Assembly (NCBI GenBank): GCA_022539475.1
Contig: VCMS01000398.1
Location: 1-41,014, forward strand
Reading direction: 5' to 3'
Origin: Gracilaria domingensis
Lineage: Eukaryota > Rhodophyta > Florideophyceae > Gracilariales > Gracilariaceae
Length of the DNA: 41,014 nt
The stretch's first letter is position 1. Each line of letters starts with the position of its first letter. The position numbers and the translations under genes are program-made. The notes below the pieces were generated by a model that made no database searches, was not told the origin of the DNA, and saw only the letters and a program-made list of their open reading frames with translations. Shown here piece by piece: positions 8,485-18,309 of the stretch.

Positions 8485-9911
8485 ATGGACACGGACGAGA
8501 CTGGCAGTGCGCTGGGAGGAGCTGCGGAAAGCGGGGGTGCCCAGCGTAAGTCGGATGATCTAGTCATTGAAAGGCTAAGGGGGGCACTGAAACAGGAGGG
8601 AGATAGGAGTACACGTGCTGGTGAACCTGGGCAGACAGGTCGAAAGAAGCATAAAATTGAGGTGTGCAACGAGTTTCGAGGGGTTGCTCGAGCAGTGTAT
8701 CACAACATACTGACGTGGGCAAGGAGAGAAACAAGTGAGCTATGGCTCGAAGGTGAGTTGCTCACCCGAAATTGAGGTAACCGTGCCGAGAAGGTGGAAG
8801 ACGCAACTGAGAGTGGGGAAGGGCTTATTGAGACGGAGGAAGGTGGTTCATACATGGTTCCTAAAAACCCCGTGGAGCTCTTGGGCAGTTTTGGCATGTT
8901 CACACCGTCGGTAGAGGGGGGGCCAGATGCTTTGCTGAAGAAAATGGTTGAAAGCGAGTTGAAGGAGTTGAGCTGGGAAGGTATTAGAAAAGCATCTCTT
9001 ACCGACAGGCGTATACTGAAACTTTGTGCAGATATGTGCCTTAGGCAGAGAATGCGGCAGACCATGAGTGACATCGTGGGCGTTCGGAAGAGAAATACGA
9101 GGGATAAACTATTTCTGCTCCTGGGGTACCATCTGATTTGGAGAAGAACAAAGCTGGTAGAAGAGAATGCTGACGAACTCACAATGCAGTGGAAGCGCAG
9201 GAGAACATACTGCGTCTTGACGAAAATGGTGTACCGAACACTTCATGGTGGAGAAAAGCCCCATTTGTTGGTCTAAAGTACTCCAATGCGGACAATCTGG
9301 AGGATATGCCGACGGAAGATCAAGACTTGTTCTTCCGAAACCGTGTCGGGGTACAAGTGCTGAAGGAGTTTATTGGGTATGATGTGGAAGACAAGGATAC
9401 GGAGACCTTTTTAGATGGCACAATACTGTTGCTTGCACGTTTGGACGCTTGGGTGTTGACGGTTGTGAGCCTTCTAAGTACGGATGTATCAAGGGGTGGC
9501 CAGAGACAGAAACTGTTTACAAAGAGGTTTGCCCAACTGCTACCTCTGTGTTTAAAGAATGTTCGGGGGGATGTTAGGCAACGTGTCTTGAGGACCAATT
9601 CCAGCGAGTTTCATAATTATGGAACGAGAACGGAAGATTGGACTAAGGTTCTTGGTAATGACATGAGAGAGGCTACATTTGGATATCGAATGCCGTCGAA
9701 CGGAAGACTTTACCTCACTGTGAAAGAACAATTTTTTATTGACAGTGTGAGCCGAAGATTGGGGTCTATTAGCGATTGCTTCGTTGGTGAATGCGAGGAA
9801 GGGGATATGGAGTTCAAGGAAATGGACATGAACGATTTCGGAATTAACACAGGATCACAAGAAAAGGCACCACAAGGTGAACATGTAGAGGATGGAGCCC
9901 TTAATGTTTAA
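8485..9911 (+). pseudogene. Unknown gene beside the foldback, broken by a stop and a frameshift
   Basis: I do not recognise the family. The chosen start is ATG 8485 (MDTDETGSALGG), inside the repeat arm shared with the module-I side. The first part ends at TGA 8773-8775, but the same frame continues at once as a protein-like sequence (MVPKNPVELLGSFGMF, KLFLLLGYHLIWRR) to about 9187. There a one-base slip moves the reading into another frame (EAQENILRLDENGVPNTSWW...) that stays open to 9911. The product would be about 475 residues, mostly alpha-helical, with a Glu/Asp-rich C-terminus. Its stop overlaps the stop of the convergent transposase gene by 4 bp, so both may belong to one DNA transposon (a TnpA-like accessory protein is conceivable but unproven). 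Confidence 0.45.
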
Positions 9912-11128
9912 GGCTGTACAACATCAACGTGCTCAGTTGGTCCTTCATCTGAATCATGATAGAATCGATTGATGTAGAATCGGTGTTGAAACCATTGAAG
10001 TGGAGGACAAAAAAGTGGAGCAGGGTAGTTTGAGCGAACAACATGGACAGTTCCCTGTAGTGCAGAAGCCGGAACCATCCCGTACCAAGGAGTTAACTCT
10101 ACGATAGTCTCCGCTTTGGAATGACGAGGGAACGGAAGAGTGTGCTGCCTTTCATCTTTTGTAGCCCACCGTAAAGATATGCATTTCAATATGGGGTCGA
10201 TGTTTGTTGCGGGGGGTAAAGCCTCGAAATACCGGACGAATGCCACCTCTGGTGCGGTAAGTGCAGAATCAAGGAGAGATATTGGAATCAGAGCGACTAC
10301 CTGGGCAACCCAAGTCTCTGAATCTTCTCCGCTTACCAATACAGTGGAAAACTTTGGATTTCTACTGGGACCAAATGCTGGAGAAGCGAAGACTCGTTGG
10401 ATGATGGGGTATTTGGGTCGTCACAGCTTAAGTGCCTTAGAAGACGAATCGAAGTGTTCAAGAGTCGGAACGAAACTGCCTTTCACAAGGGCCGAATTCA
10501 CCAGAGTTATCCTTGTCTTTTCTGGGAAGTATGTAATAGAGTGCTCATCCAGTGTTTCTTTCACGAGACTGAAGAAAGGAGGAAGGGCCTGTTCACCAAT
10601 TTGGTCAAGAATCGACCTTGTGTCCGTACTTGAGAACATCTCTCTAACAGCAGTCCATGTTTTTGAACTGGACATACTTGAAACACAATGTTAAAGAGCT
10701 CGTAAAGTGAAAGAACGCCCTCTCATTGCAAATCGAGGAAGCTGTGTGAAAGTTCCTGGTAAACCTGGATTACGCTGGTAAGGAGTATTGCCATTCCATT
10801 GCTTTCTAACATGTCCGTGCTCAATGGAGCGAATAGTCTCCTCCACAGCCGTTGTTGTTCTTCTGGACGTCTTTTTGTAGTTTCTCTTAAATAGCAGGTG
10901 TGCATGTTCGTATATGCCTGCGTCGTAGTACTTGATACTTCCCAGACGGCGAATATCGTCCACGAGATGATCGAGAAGATGAAACTTCAGAGTTCTCAGT
11001 CTGGAGGGATGAAAATCCGCCAGAGTCTTTGTTGCGGAACGCTTGAAGGCTTCAATCTCCGAACTAAGACACAGGAGAGAGTTTTCAGTCCAGTACGGGT
11101 CACGATTGTATCTGAATAAGGTCGAAAG
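9908..11128 (-). pseudogene. tnp2/CMC/Plavaka-like transposase, C-terminal part
   Basis: This is the downstream part of a transposase gene whose upstream part lies at 21730-23693, split by the LTR retrotransposon. When the insertion and one copy of its GAAAG duplication are ignored, the reading frame continues unbroken from one side to the other. Near the join, HPSRLRTLKFHLLDHL and then GSIKYYDAGIYEHAHLLFKR correspond to the K-x-H-x-L..H...Y-T/E..E..H region typical of tnp2-type (EnSpm/CMC, Plavaka, KDZ-like) DDE transposases. TAA at 10691-10693 and TGA at 10421-10423 interrupt it without any frameshift. The end has YHDSDEGPTEHVDVVQP. The element is inactive. Confidence 0.75.
11124..11128. 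repeat. Target-site duplication, left copy (GAAAG)
   Basis: The five bases directly before the 5' LTR, GAAAG, are repeated directly after the 3' LTR at 21730-21734. A 5-bp duplication is the expected length for Ty3/Gypsy integration. Confidence 0.95.
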
Positions 11129-11594
11129 TGTAGTATTATGAGCCTTAGGCTTGGTTCCGGATGATCAGTCATTGCTGGTGTGTGGATGGTGGTCCACAGG
11201 TTGTACAAGTGGGGCTTTACCGGCCCCCATAGGTCTATTTATTTCTAACTTGTAGTATTTGTACCATAGGTAGTATAGTTAGTACACGTGGTGCACTGCG
11301 TTACAGTGCACCACTCCAGAGGTTGAGGCGCCTCGTAGCCGATACTTAGGCTGCTCGAGCTGCGTCTCCCTCCTGTGGTAAAGTCAGAGACCCTCTTGGC
11401 AACTACTTGACCCTTAGGTTAGTAAGTACCAACACCCTTCAGGTTTTCAAGCCGTCGCTACGTCGCTCGCCATCTCCTGTAGGCACGACAGTTAGCGCTC
11501 TCCCATTGCACATTCGTACCAGTGGTCTCGCCGTTGGCCCTCATCCTTTGGACCTTTCCACTCCGTGGTTAGTGACCCGTGCCACTATACTACA
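11129..11594 (+). repeat. 5' LTR
   Basis: The LTR runs from TGTAGTATTATG to ACTATACTACA (TG..CA ends) and is 466 bp long. It includes a palindromic GTGCAC..GTGCAC region around 11288-11314. It matches the 3' LTR except for five single-base differences. Confidence 0.97.
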
Positions 11595-11598
11595 TTTC

Positions 11599-11616
11599 TG
11601 GTCTCCCGACCTAGAA
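11599..11616 (+). other. Primer binding site candidate
   Basis: TGGTCTCCCGACCTAGAA begins 4 nt after the 5' LTR. TGG at its 5' end is complementary to a tRNA CCA terminus. I cannot name the primer tRNA from sequence alone. Confidence 0.55.
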
Positions 11617-11719
11617 TTCCGCACGGAAGTGAAGAACGACCTCTAGGAAAGACGAACTACCGGAATTCTACCACTGGATCTGGACTACTGACGGACTGGT
11701 ATATCAAGCAACCGCCTTC

Positions 11720-13900
11720 ATGGATAACAATCAACCCATTCAGGAAGACCCTCGTACACCCGTGGCTCAAGCCACTGGAACTCCTCCACCGCTCGCCGAT
11801 GTCGCCGGACCCTCCGGTGACAACGTGAGTGACCGTCGGAGTACCCGCTCGCAGCCACAGGTTAATCTCCTCATACCCGTGGATAATCCCGAAAGGATTA
11901 ATCGTGACGCCTCTTTGGCTGGAAGACTCCGAGAACGGCTCGACGAGTACCGCTCGCAACTCAACACACCACAGGCAGCACCACAGGAAACCGTTGGTTC
12001 AGTAACTACCGATGGACTTGCCGATGTCCTATGGCCGAAGGTTCGAGAGATGCTCGACGCTCGACTCGAAACCCTTGTGGATCTCCGAGTCTCTGTCGCT
12101 CTCGCAGAGCACGCCGACCAACTGGCTGAACGTGTCCTTCCAAAGGTTCTTGAGTCCGACGCTTTCGTCAACTCGCTTGCCTTAGGTATCCGCCGTGAGG
12201 TGACTCGCCAGGTAGGCCCGCCGCCCTTCGTGGGCGGAATTCAAAGTAATCCATTGGTATCCGTATGGCAACCCCGTTCCGAACCACCGGGAGCAGCTGC
12301 CTTGCCAGCCCCTCCCCGGGTTCAACCACAGGTAGATCAATCGGGCGTACGTCCAGGGGGTAATAGAGACGCCCCTCGGCAAGAAGGCCTAATGGCCGTG
12401 CCACCCGTGAAGTACACCGGGGCCCAGGGCCCCCGAGCAAAAATTGGTTTAGAGGCTGAAGATGAAGAGCCGCCATTGGAAGCTAGAAGCTCTGACCGTA
12501 GGAAGAAGAGAAGTGGAAGAAGGAAGAAGTCGAAGAACCAGAGGAAAAGCTGTAGGAACTCTAGCGGTAGTGAGTCCGATTCGGATTCGTCGAGTTCCAG
12601 TGGCTCAGAAACGGATGAGGCGACTGTTCGACGCCTCAAGCCGTTGGTAACAACCAATGAACTCTTCAAGAGAGTATTGGACTACCGCACGTATCGCCTG
12701 GGCGATCGGTCTGCGCGGTACTCGAGCTCGGTGGCCAAGAAGGTCGCCAGATGGGCCAAACGGATGCAGCTAACCATAACGGAAAAGTTTTCGGGATCCG
12801 ACCCCATTTCTATCCTTAGGTTTCTCAGTCTGTTCCGTACGGCCTGTGATCAGAACGGCATCCACGAGGGTGCCGCTCTGTATCTCTTTCAGTTTTTCCT
12901 TCATGGGCAAGCGCATGACCATGTGGTTTCTAAGATCTCTGGGACTACGGACCCCGTCGATGCAACCGATCGGGAGCTCCTTCGATCCTATCCAGAGGTT
13001 GTGCATTACCTTTTGGAAACTTACGCGACGGATGATGTCATTATGGACGCCCATCAGGAAGTGATATCCTACAGGCAAGGTTCGAACGTAACCGAGAAGG
13101 ATTACGCCGACCAACTTTGGAGAAAGGCCTATAGGTGTGGTAATGTGTTCTTTGAGAACAGGTTGAAGCAGCATTTCATAGCTGGATTGCTGCCTGCCAT
13201 CAGGAAGCACGTTCGCAATCACCATATGGACCATTCGAATCTCTCCTACAGGCAGTTGGTGAATTACGCCGAAGGGTACGGAAAGACCTACAGGACTTCC
13301 CGTCGGGCACCGGATCATGACGCCAGAGGAAGAGCAACTCCTGTCAGGAAGAGTTCTCATGCCCATTTGGTTGAGAGCTCTGAAAGGAGTGCCTCAGGTT
13401 TGTTCGCGGACGACGGTAATGTCTTCGCAGTCTCCTTTGGTTCCGCTCCGTCAGGTGCTCCTTCGATACCGTCGACAGGAACAACTACCCCTTCAGGACA
13501 GCCTACGCCAAAGTATTTCCCAGTTCAGCCACGCAGGGATGTCTTTCAACGCTCCCGTCAGGCTTGCTACATTTGCCTGTCAACGGTTACTCCATGCGAC
13601 TGCATGAAGTTCTTACCGAAGGAAACGAAGGACAAACTCATGGCTTTAAGGAACGAGAACTACCAGGCACGGCGATCCGAAGGAATGTTCAACCGTCAGG
13701 CTCCGCGATACACATCGTCTCCGGGAACTTCGAGGTACGTTACACCAATGGAAACGCCCGTAAAGGCACCAGCGGTAAATAATATCTCGACTCCAGGTGA
13801 CGGTGGAGGACCGGAACACCTTGTGGATGCTCCAGAAGAAGCGCCTGCCAGTGGTCACGCGTACTCCATTAGTGGAGAAACGCAGTCGGAAAAAGCATAG
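11720..13900 (+). CDS. gag: Gag polyprotein of the chromovirus
   Basis: This is a 726-residue ORF from ATG 11720. The N-terminal third is Pro- and charge-rich. A basic RRKKRSGRRKKSKN tract (about residues 260-280) and a Ser/Asp/Glu-rich stretch follow. The Ty3-type capsid region then comes (SILRFLSLFRTACDQNG, HEGAALYLFQFFL, then YRQGSNVTEKDYADQLWRKA). Near residue 616 there is a Cys cluster, CYICLSTVTPCDC. It sits where the CCHC zinc knuckle is expected but has no His and a different spacing. The ORF ends at TAG 13898-13900. The protease frame is open from 13873, so the two overlap by about 28 nt in a -1 arrangement. Confidence 0.9.
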   Translation: MDNNQPIQEDPRTPVAQATGTPPPLADVAGPSGDNVSDRRSTRSQPQVNLLIPVDNPERINRDASLAGRLRERLDEYRSQLNTPQAAPQETVGSVTTDGLADVLWPKVREMLDARLETLVDLRVSVALAEHADQLAERVLPKVLESDAFVNSLALGIRREVTRQVGPPPFVGGIQSNPLVSVWQPRSEPPGAAALPAPPRVQPQVDQSGVRPGGNRDAPRQEGLMAVPPVKYTGAQGPRAKIGLEAEDEEPPLEARSSDRRKKRSGRRKKSKNQRKSCRNSSGSESDSDSSSSSGSETDEATVRRLKPLVTTNELFKRVLDYRTYRLGDRSARYSSSVAKKVARWAKRMQLTITEKFSGSDPISILRFLSLFRTACDQNGIHEGAALYLFQFFLHGQAHDHVVSKISGTTDPVDATDRELLRSYPEVVHYLLETYATDDVIMDAHQEVISYRQGSNVTEKDYADQLWRKAYRCGNVFFENRLKQHFIAGLLPAIRKHVRNHHMDHSNLSYRQLVNYAEGYGKTYRTSRRAPDHDARGRATPVRKSSHAHLVESSERSASGLFADDGNVFAVSFGSAPSGAPSIPSTGTTTPSGQPTPKYFPVQPRRDVFQRSRQACYICLSTVTPCDCMKFLPKETKDKLMALRNENYQARRSEGMFNRQAPRYTSSPGTSRYVTPMETPVKAPAVNNISTPGDGGGPEHLVDAPEEAPASGHAYSISGETQSEKA

Positions 13901-14943
13901 AGGAGCGGCTTGAGGCGAGCCGCCCCTCTGAGGATACTAGCCTCACCGCCAAAGGTGAACAAGTTCTCCCAAGGGAATTTGAGAAGCCTTTGGATACTCA
14001 ACCGCCGAAGCCACAGGACGAAGACAGAAGTTTGGACCAGTGGTGTGACGAAATGGAAGCCGAAGGGGATACGCCAGTTTGTATCCTGCGGAAGGAGAAC
14101 TATAAAGTTAGACACACCATTGGAATAACTGCCTCGAGGACACGGGTCGTGACCAGCGTCCTGGACACTGGGGCAGGACCAAACTTGGTTCATCCGAAGG
14201 TTTTACCGGCTGGTTGGGAGGGTGTGGTGAAGGTTAGAAAGACTCCAAGGGTGACAGATGCATCAAAACGACCGATGGATATTAAAGAAATCATTCCTCT
14301 CTGCCTCCAGATTGGTGACCTTCGGGTCCGTACTTGGTTCCTTGTGTGTCCTACCTTAGGTGCAGAATGTCTCCTTGGGACGTCCTTCATCGACCGATAC
14401 GTGAAGACAATCTACCCCGGCCTCCGGAAAGTTTCCTTCTACCGCACCCGTCCAGTGGCGATTATCGGTTCCAAATCTGGTCCCAACGCTAACCCACGTC
14501 GCCCTCCACTGTCGAAGAATACCGTTTCAAATAAGGTTCGGTTATCACGGGCGATAACGATACCGCCCATGACGCAGATTGCCGCTCTGGCTCACTGCGA
14601 AACCGCTGGTCCGGTGACGCTTCAGAATACTCCGAAGACGATTCAGCGTCACCTTTCTTTAATGGCAAATGGAATCATGGACTGCAGACCGAAGGTTCCC
14701 TTTCTGGTTAATATGAGTAACTTCCGGGACCGCCCGGTACGCTTACCAAAGGGTACTGTCATCGGTATTGCACTACCAGCTCCAATGGCTATCATGGAAA
14801 CCTCATGGGATGAACTGACCCCCAATGACGACGAGGACGTCGAGCCTTGGGAGGGGGAGGTAAACCTTGGAGAAGAATTCGAATCGTACCGTCCACAGGT
14901 TATCGAGCTTCTCCGAGAATTCAAAGCCATGTGGTCTGGCTAA
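13873..14943 (+). CDS. pro: Aspartic protease region of the polyprotein
   Basis: This frame is open after the stop at 13870-13872, lies -1 relative to gag, and overlaps its end. The A-rich GGAAAAAGC just before the gag stop is a possible slippage site. The retropepsin active site is SVLDTGAGPNL (catalytic Asp codon at 14164-14166). The second conserved element is AECLLGTSFIDRY. The region ends in the typical linker to reverse transcriptase (FKAMWSG), followed by TAA 14941-14943. The frame continues directly into pol, so protease and pol are one frame separated by one stop codon. A CAA-to-TAA change (Gln to stop) would explain it; stop readthrough is the alternative. Confidence 0.85.
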   Translation, partial: WRNAVGKSIEERLEASRPSEDTSLTAKGEQVLPREFEKPLDTQPPKPQDEDRSLDQWCDEMEAEGDTPVCILRKENYKVRHTIGITASRTRVVTSVLDTGAGPNLVHPKVLPAGWEGVVKVRKTPRVTDASKRPMDIKEIIPLCLQIGDLRVRTWFLVCPTLGAECLLGTSFIDRYVKTIYPGLRKVSFYRTRPVAIIGSKSGPNANPRRPPLSKNTVSNKVRLSRAITIPPMTQIAALAHCETAGPVTLQNTPKTIQRHLSLMANGIMDCRPKVPFLVNMSNFRDRPVRLPKGTVIGIALPAPMAIMETSWDELTPNDDEDVEPWEGEVNLGEEFESYRPQVIELLREFKAMWSG

Positions 14944-17900
14944 TTGGGAGAGATTCGGGCTACAAAACACGGAATAGACCTTAAGGATGACGCTAAGCCG
15001 GTGTACCAACACCCGTACCGTACAGGCCTTAAGGGACGCGAGATCGTGGCGGAACAACTGGCGAAGATGCGTAAAGCCAACGTCATCGAGCCAGCACCAC
15101 CGCACGAATCCCAATGGGCAAGTCCCTTCGTTCTCGCGGCGAAGAAGGACGGCTCCGTAAGGTTTTGCATTGACTACCGAAGGCTGAACGCGATGACCAA
15201 ACGGGACAGTTATCCCATTCCTAGAATGGATGATTGCCTGGATTCCTTAGGCGAAGCAACAGTATTCACAACGCTGGATGCCAATTGGGGCTATTGGCAG
15301 ATACCACTGCACGACGACGCGAAGCCCCTCACGACGTTCACAACCCATGAAGGATTGTTCCGTTTCACACGGATGCCATTTGGTTTGATGAACGCACCGG
15401 CGACTTTCCAACGGGCAATGGATATAATCCTATCTAGAGTCAAGTGGAAGTTTGCCTTGGTTTATCTGGATGACGTAATTATATTTTCGAAGACCGTTCG
15501 GGAACATTTCACCCATGTGAGGTCAATCCTGAGGATCCTCCGTGAGGCTGGAATAACTCTGAAGCTACCGAAGTGCTTCTTTTTCCAAGCCTCAGTGGAT
15601 TATTTTGGCCACGTGGTTCGTTTTGGAAAGCTTCAAGTCACCAAGAGAACTACAGACGCAATTCGACTGGCGAAACCACCGCGAACTCATACGGAGTTGC
15701 GCTCATTCCTTGGGCTATGCAATATATACCGTAGGTTTGTCCAAGGGTTCTCAAAGATCGCAGCACCTCTGAACGAAATGCTCAAGAAAGGTACGCCGTC
15801 GGAATTTGACTGCCTGACGGATGAACAGTATGAATCATTTCAAACCTTGAAGGATAAGCTACTGAATCCTCCCGTACTGGCACTACCGAAGCCGGATAAA
15901 CCATACATTTTGGACACGGACGCTTCCGATGGACAGATTGGATGTGTTCTCCTACAGGAACAGGAATCTCCGAAGGACTATCGACCTATAGGTTACTGGA
16001 GCAGAACTCTGAACATTGCGGAACGGAACTACAGCACAACCGAGAAGGAATGTCTCGCCATTGTTTGGGCAGTACTAACCTTGAGGCCCTACCTTGAGGG
16101 AGTTCGATTTACCATCAGGACAGATCACCACTCTCTCCGCTGGCTCTTGAATATGACAGACGCGTCCAGCAGGCTAGCGAGGTGGAGGCTACGGCTATCT
16201 GAGTTCGAATATGATGTAACGTACAGGCCGGGAGTGAAGCACCAATCGGCTGATGCACTGAGCCGCATCCTTACTGATGGAGATGATGATACTCCTTTGG
16301 ATGACGAAATACCAACGCCAAACCTCGAAGGATATGAAACAGATCCAGAGGATGACTTCCTGCTGGCGACGGTACAGTGTACCGATGGAGAGGTGGACCC
16401 AACGGAAGTTTATTTAGTTGATTGGCCAACGGAATGTGAGCATGAAGAACTAGACCTGGAGGTTAATGCAATCGTGCCTGAAGAAAAAGAGCTACTTCCC
16501 ATCACGCTGGAAAACCTTCTACAGGCCCAGAAGGATGATGAGTTCTGTAAAGAAAAAGCAGAGCTCGTTGGAACCAAGGGATGCCTCTTTGACTTCGACC
16601 GATTCGGACTACTCTGCCGAAGGTCTCCACTGGATGGTTCTATCCAGAAGGTGATTCCCAAGTCTCTGCAGGCACGGTTCCTTTATCTGGCACACTATCC
16701 ACGCTTCGCTGGTCACCCTGGAGGTACTCGCATGTATCAAACCCTTAAAAAGCATTTCTACTATCCGTTTATGGCTAACGACGTTTGCAACACGGCGAAG
16801 ACCTGTGCTTCCTGCGCAAAAGTTCGTGGAACTCGAGCGCGCCATCAGGCTAAGCTCAAGTTGTTCCCAGCGGCTGGCCCATTGGAGTTTATCGCGATGG
16901 ATATCCTTGGGCCACTCCCGAAGTCGGTGCATGGCAACCAGTTCATCCTGGTTATCACCGACAGGTTTACCAAAACCACAAGGGCTATCCCGCTCAAAAA
17001 CACTACCGCAACGGATGTAGCAATGGCGTTCCTTACGCACTGGGTTTACCCTTATGGTTTGCCTCTCTATCTCCTGACGGATAATGGTAGTCAGTTCGTA
17101 TCGAAGTTCTTTTCGCACGTCTGTGCTACCTTGGGTATCAAGCATGTCACGACGACGGCTTATCATCCGCAGACCAATGGTCAGGCCGAGCGGTTCAACA
17201 AAACGCTGGTTAACCGTTTGGTACACTACACTGCTGAGCACCAACTGGACTGGGATGACTACGTTGAACCATTGGTTTATGCCTACAACACTCAGGTGCA
17301 TAAGTCCACTGGTACCACCCCATTTGATCTCACTCTGACTCGGCAGCCGTTACCATTGGCAGTGGACGTGAAGACATCTTGGTTCCCTCAGAACATTACC
17401 GAAGGTATGACCCCAACGCAGGCTAAGCGCTATGCACGCCGAAGGATTGACGATATACTCCATACGGCCCGCACCACGCTTACGCGAGCCCAGCTCAGGT
17501 ACAAGGCGGACTTTGATAAGTCTGTCCCCTCTACGCCTACCTTTAAGGATGGAGAGTTGGTACTTCTGAATAGGGCACCGTCGGAGAAACCATTGGATGA
17601 TATGGAGCTGGCCTCCCGAAAGCTCTTGCCGCGCTCTACTGGACCCTTCAAGGTTCTGCCATCGACTTCCCATACGGTTACTATCGAGCGCGATGGCCTT
17701 CAAGACACGGTTGCTATCGATCGTGTCTCGTCTGCCCCAGTGGTAACTGCCCCTCCGACGTCGGGTACACAGCAGAAATCCAGTGGAACTGACGCGAGCC
17801 GGGAGCCTACTAACGGTCCCTCCATAGGAACGCCCTCTTCCGAACGGTCGAGTGCAACTGCACCTCCTACGGCTACGCCAAAGGTTGTCACTGCTGATAC

Positions 17901-18309
17901 AACCATGAGTACGGAAGCTTCCGCAGAGGGCGATGACACCAACAGATTCGCTCCTTTGGACGAAATGGACCTTCCTGAGCAGGAATTCGAACCTTTGGTT
18001 GATGGCCCCGCTGCCAAGGATAAGCGCCCTGCGCAGGTTGAAACATCTTCTCCTTCAGGCTTTGGTCCATTGGATACAATGGATTTGCCAGAAGAGGTCT
18101 TACCGAAGGAGTATGTCATCGACCACATTGTCTCCGCTGGTATCGATGACGACGGTAATGTCATCTACAAGGTCCGTTGGTACGGTTATCCACCGGAGTT
18201 TGACCAATGGGAGCCAAGGGAGCACATCCCAGAGAACTTTATCCGAAGGTTTTGGAAGAAACAGGGGCGCACGGAGCGCGCCTTTAAGGAGGGGGCGTAT
18301 GACCCGTAA
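14944..18309 (+). CDS. pol: Pol: reverse transcriptase, RNase H, integrase, chromodomain
   Basis: 1121 codons run on from the protease frame after TAA 14941-14943. Domains in order: reverse transcriptase (SPFVLAAKKDGSVRFCIDYR, then LVYLDDVIIFS with YLDD at residues 174-177); RNase H (ILDTDASDGQIG, YSTTEKECLAIVW, TDHHSLRWL); integrase zinc region (HYPRFAGHPGGTRM then CASC); integrase core D653, D713, E749, giving a D-x59-D-x35-E triad; a GPF-containing C-terminal module (STGPFKVLPS); a Ser/Thr/Pro-rich spacer; and a chromodomain at about residues 1056-1110 (EYVIDHIV, YKVRWYGYP, WEPREHIP). The chromodomain marks it as a chromovirus and suggests targeting to methylated-histone chromatin. The only obvious defect is the upstream stop. 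Confidence 0.96.
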   Translation: MGEIRATKHGIDLKDDAKPVYQHPYRTGLKGREIVAEQLAKMRKANVIEPAPPHESQWASPFVLAAKKDGSVRFCIDYRRLNAMTKRDSYPIPRMDDCLDSLGEATVFTTLDANWGYWQIPLHDDAKPLTTFTTHEGLFRFTRMPFGLMNAPATFQRAMDIILSRVKWKFALVYLDDVIIFSKTVREHFTHVRSILRILREAGITLKLPKCFFFQASVDYFGHVVRFGKLQVTKRTTDAIRLAKPPRTHTELRSFLGLCNIYRRFVQGFSKIAAPLNEMLKKGTPSEFDCLTDEQYESFQTLKDKLLNPPVLALPKPDKPYILDTDASDGQIGCVLLQEQESPKDYRPIGYWSRTLNIAERNYSTTEKECLAIVWAVLTLRPYLEGVRFTIRTDHHSLRWLLNMTDASSRLARWRLRLSEFEYDVTYRPGVKHQSADALSRILTDGDDDTPLDDEIPTPNLEGYETDPEDDFLLATVQCTDGEVDPTEVYLVDWPTECEHEELDLEVNAIVPEEKELLPITLENLLQAQKDDEFCKEKAELVGTKGCLFDFDRFGLLCRRSPLDGSIQKVIPKSLQARFLYLAHYPRFAGHPGGTRMYQTLKKHFYYPFMANDVCNTAKTCASCAKVRGTRARHQAKLKLFPAAGPLEFIAMDILGPLPKSVHGNQFILVITDRFTKTTRAIPLKNTTATDVAMAFLTHWVYPYGLPLYLLTDNGSQFVSKFFSHVCATLGIKHVTTTAYHPQTNGQAERFNKTLVNRLVHYTAEHQLDWDDYVEPLVYAYNTQVHKSTGTTPFDLTLTRQPLPLAVDVKTSWFPQNITEGMTPTQAKRYARRRIDDILHTARTTLTRAQLRYKADFDKSVPSTPTFKDGELVLLNRAPSEKPLDDMELASRKLLPRSTGPFKVLPSTSHTVTIERDGLQDTVAIDRVSSAPVVTAPPTSGTQQKSSGTDASREPTNGPSIGTPSSERSSATAPPTATPKVVTADTTMSTEASAEGDDTNRFAPLDEMDLPEQEFEPLVDGPAAKDKRPAQVETSSPSGFGPLDTMDLPEEVLPKEYVIDHIVSAGIDDDGNVIYKVRWYGYPPEFDQWEPREHIPENFIRRFWKKQGRTERAFKEGAYDP

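Larger units (their letters stand above)
6883..8553. repeat. Large foldback palindrome (outer inverted arms)
   Basis: About 75 nearly identical bases at 6883-6967 reappear inverted at 8448-8553, which carries a short extra insertion. Inside them, further inverted pairs occur: GCAGTGATTTCGCTA near 7155-7170 and 8292-8306, then the two G-rich clusters, then pairs at about 7471-7545 and 7810-7882. The stretch is therefore a nested inverted repeat about 1.67 kb long. It lies exactly between the divergent starts of the module-I ORF (-) and the 8485-9911 gene (+). Foldback transposon ends, a palindromic replication or regulatory site, or an inverted duplication of a shared promoter-first-exon could all give this picture. 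Confidence 0.8.

Noticed and set aside
10140..10694. Plus-strand 184-codon ORF
   Set aside because: It is the shadow of the transposase frame on the minus strand, which has clear family signatures.
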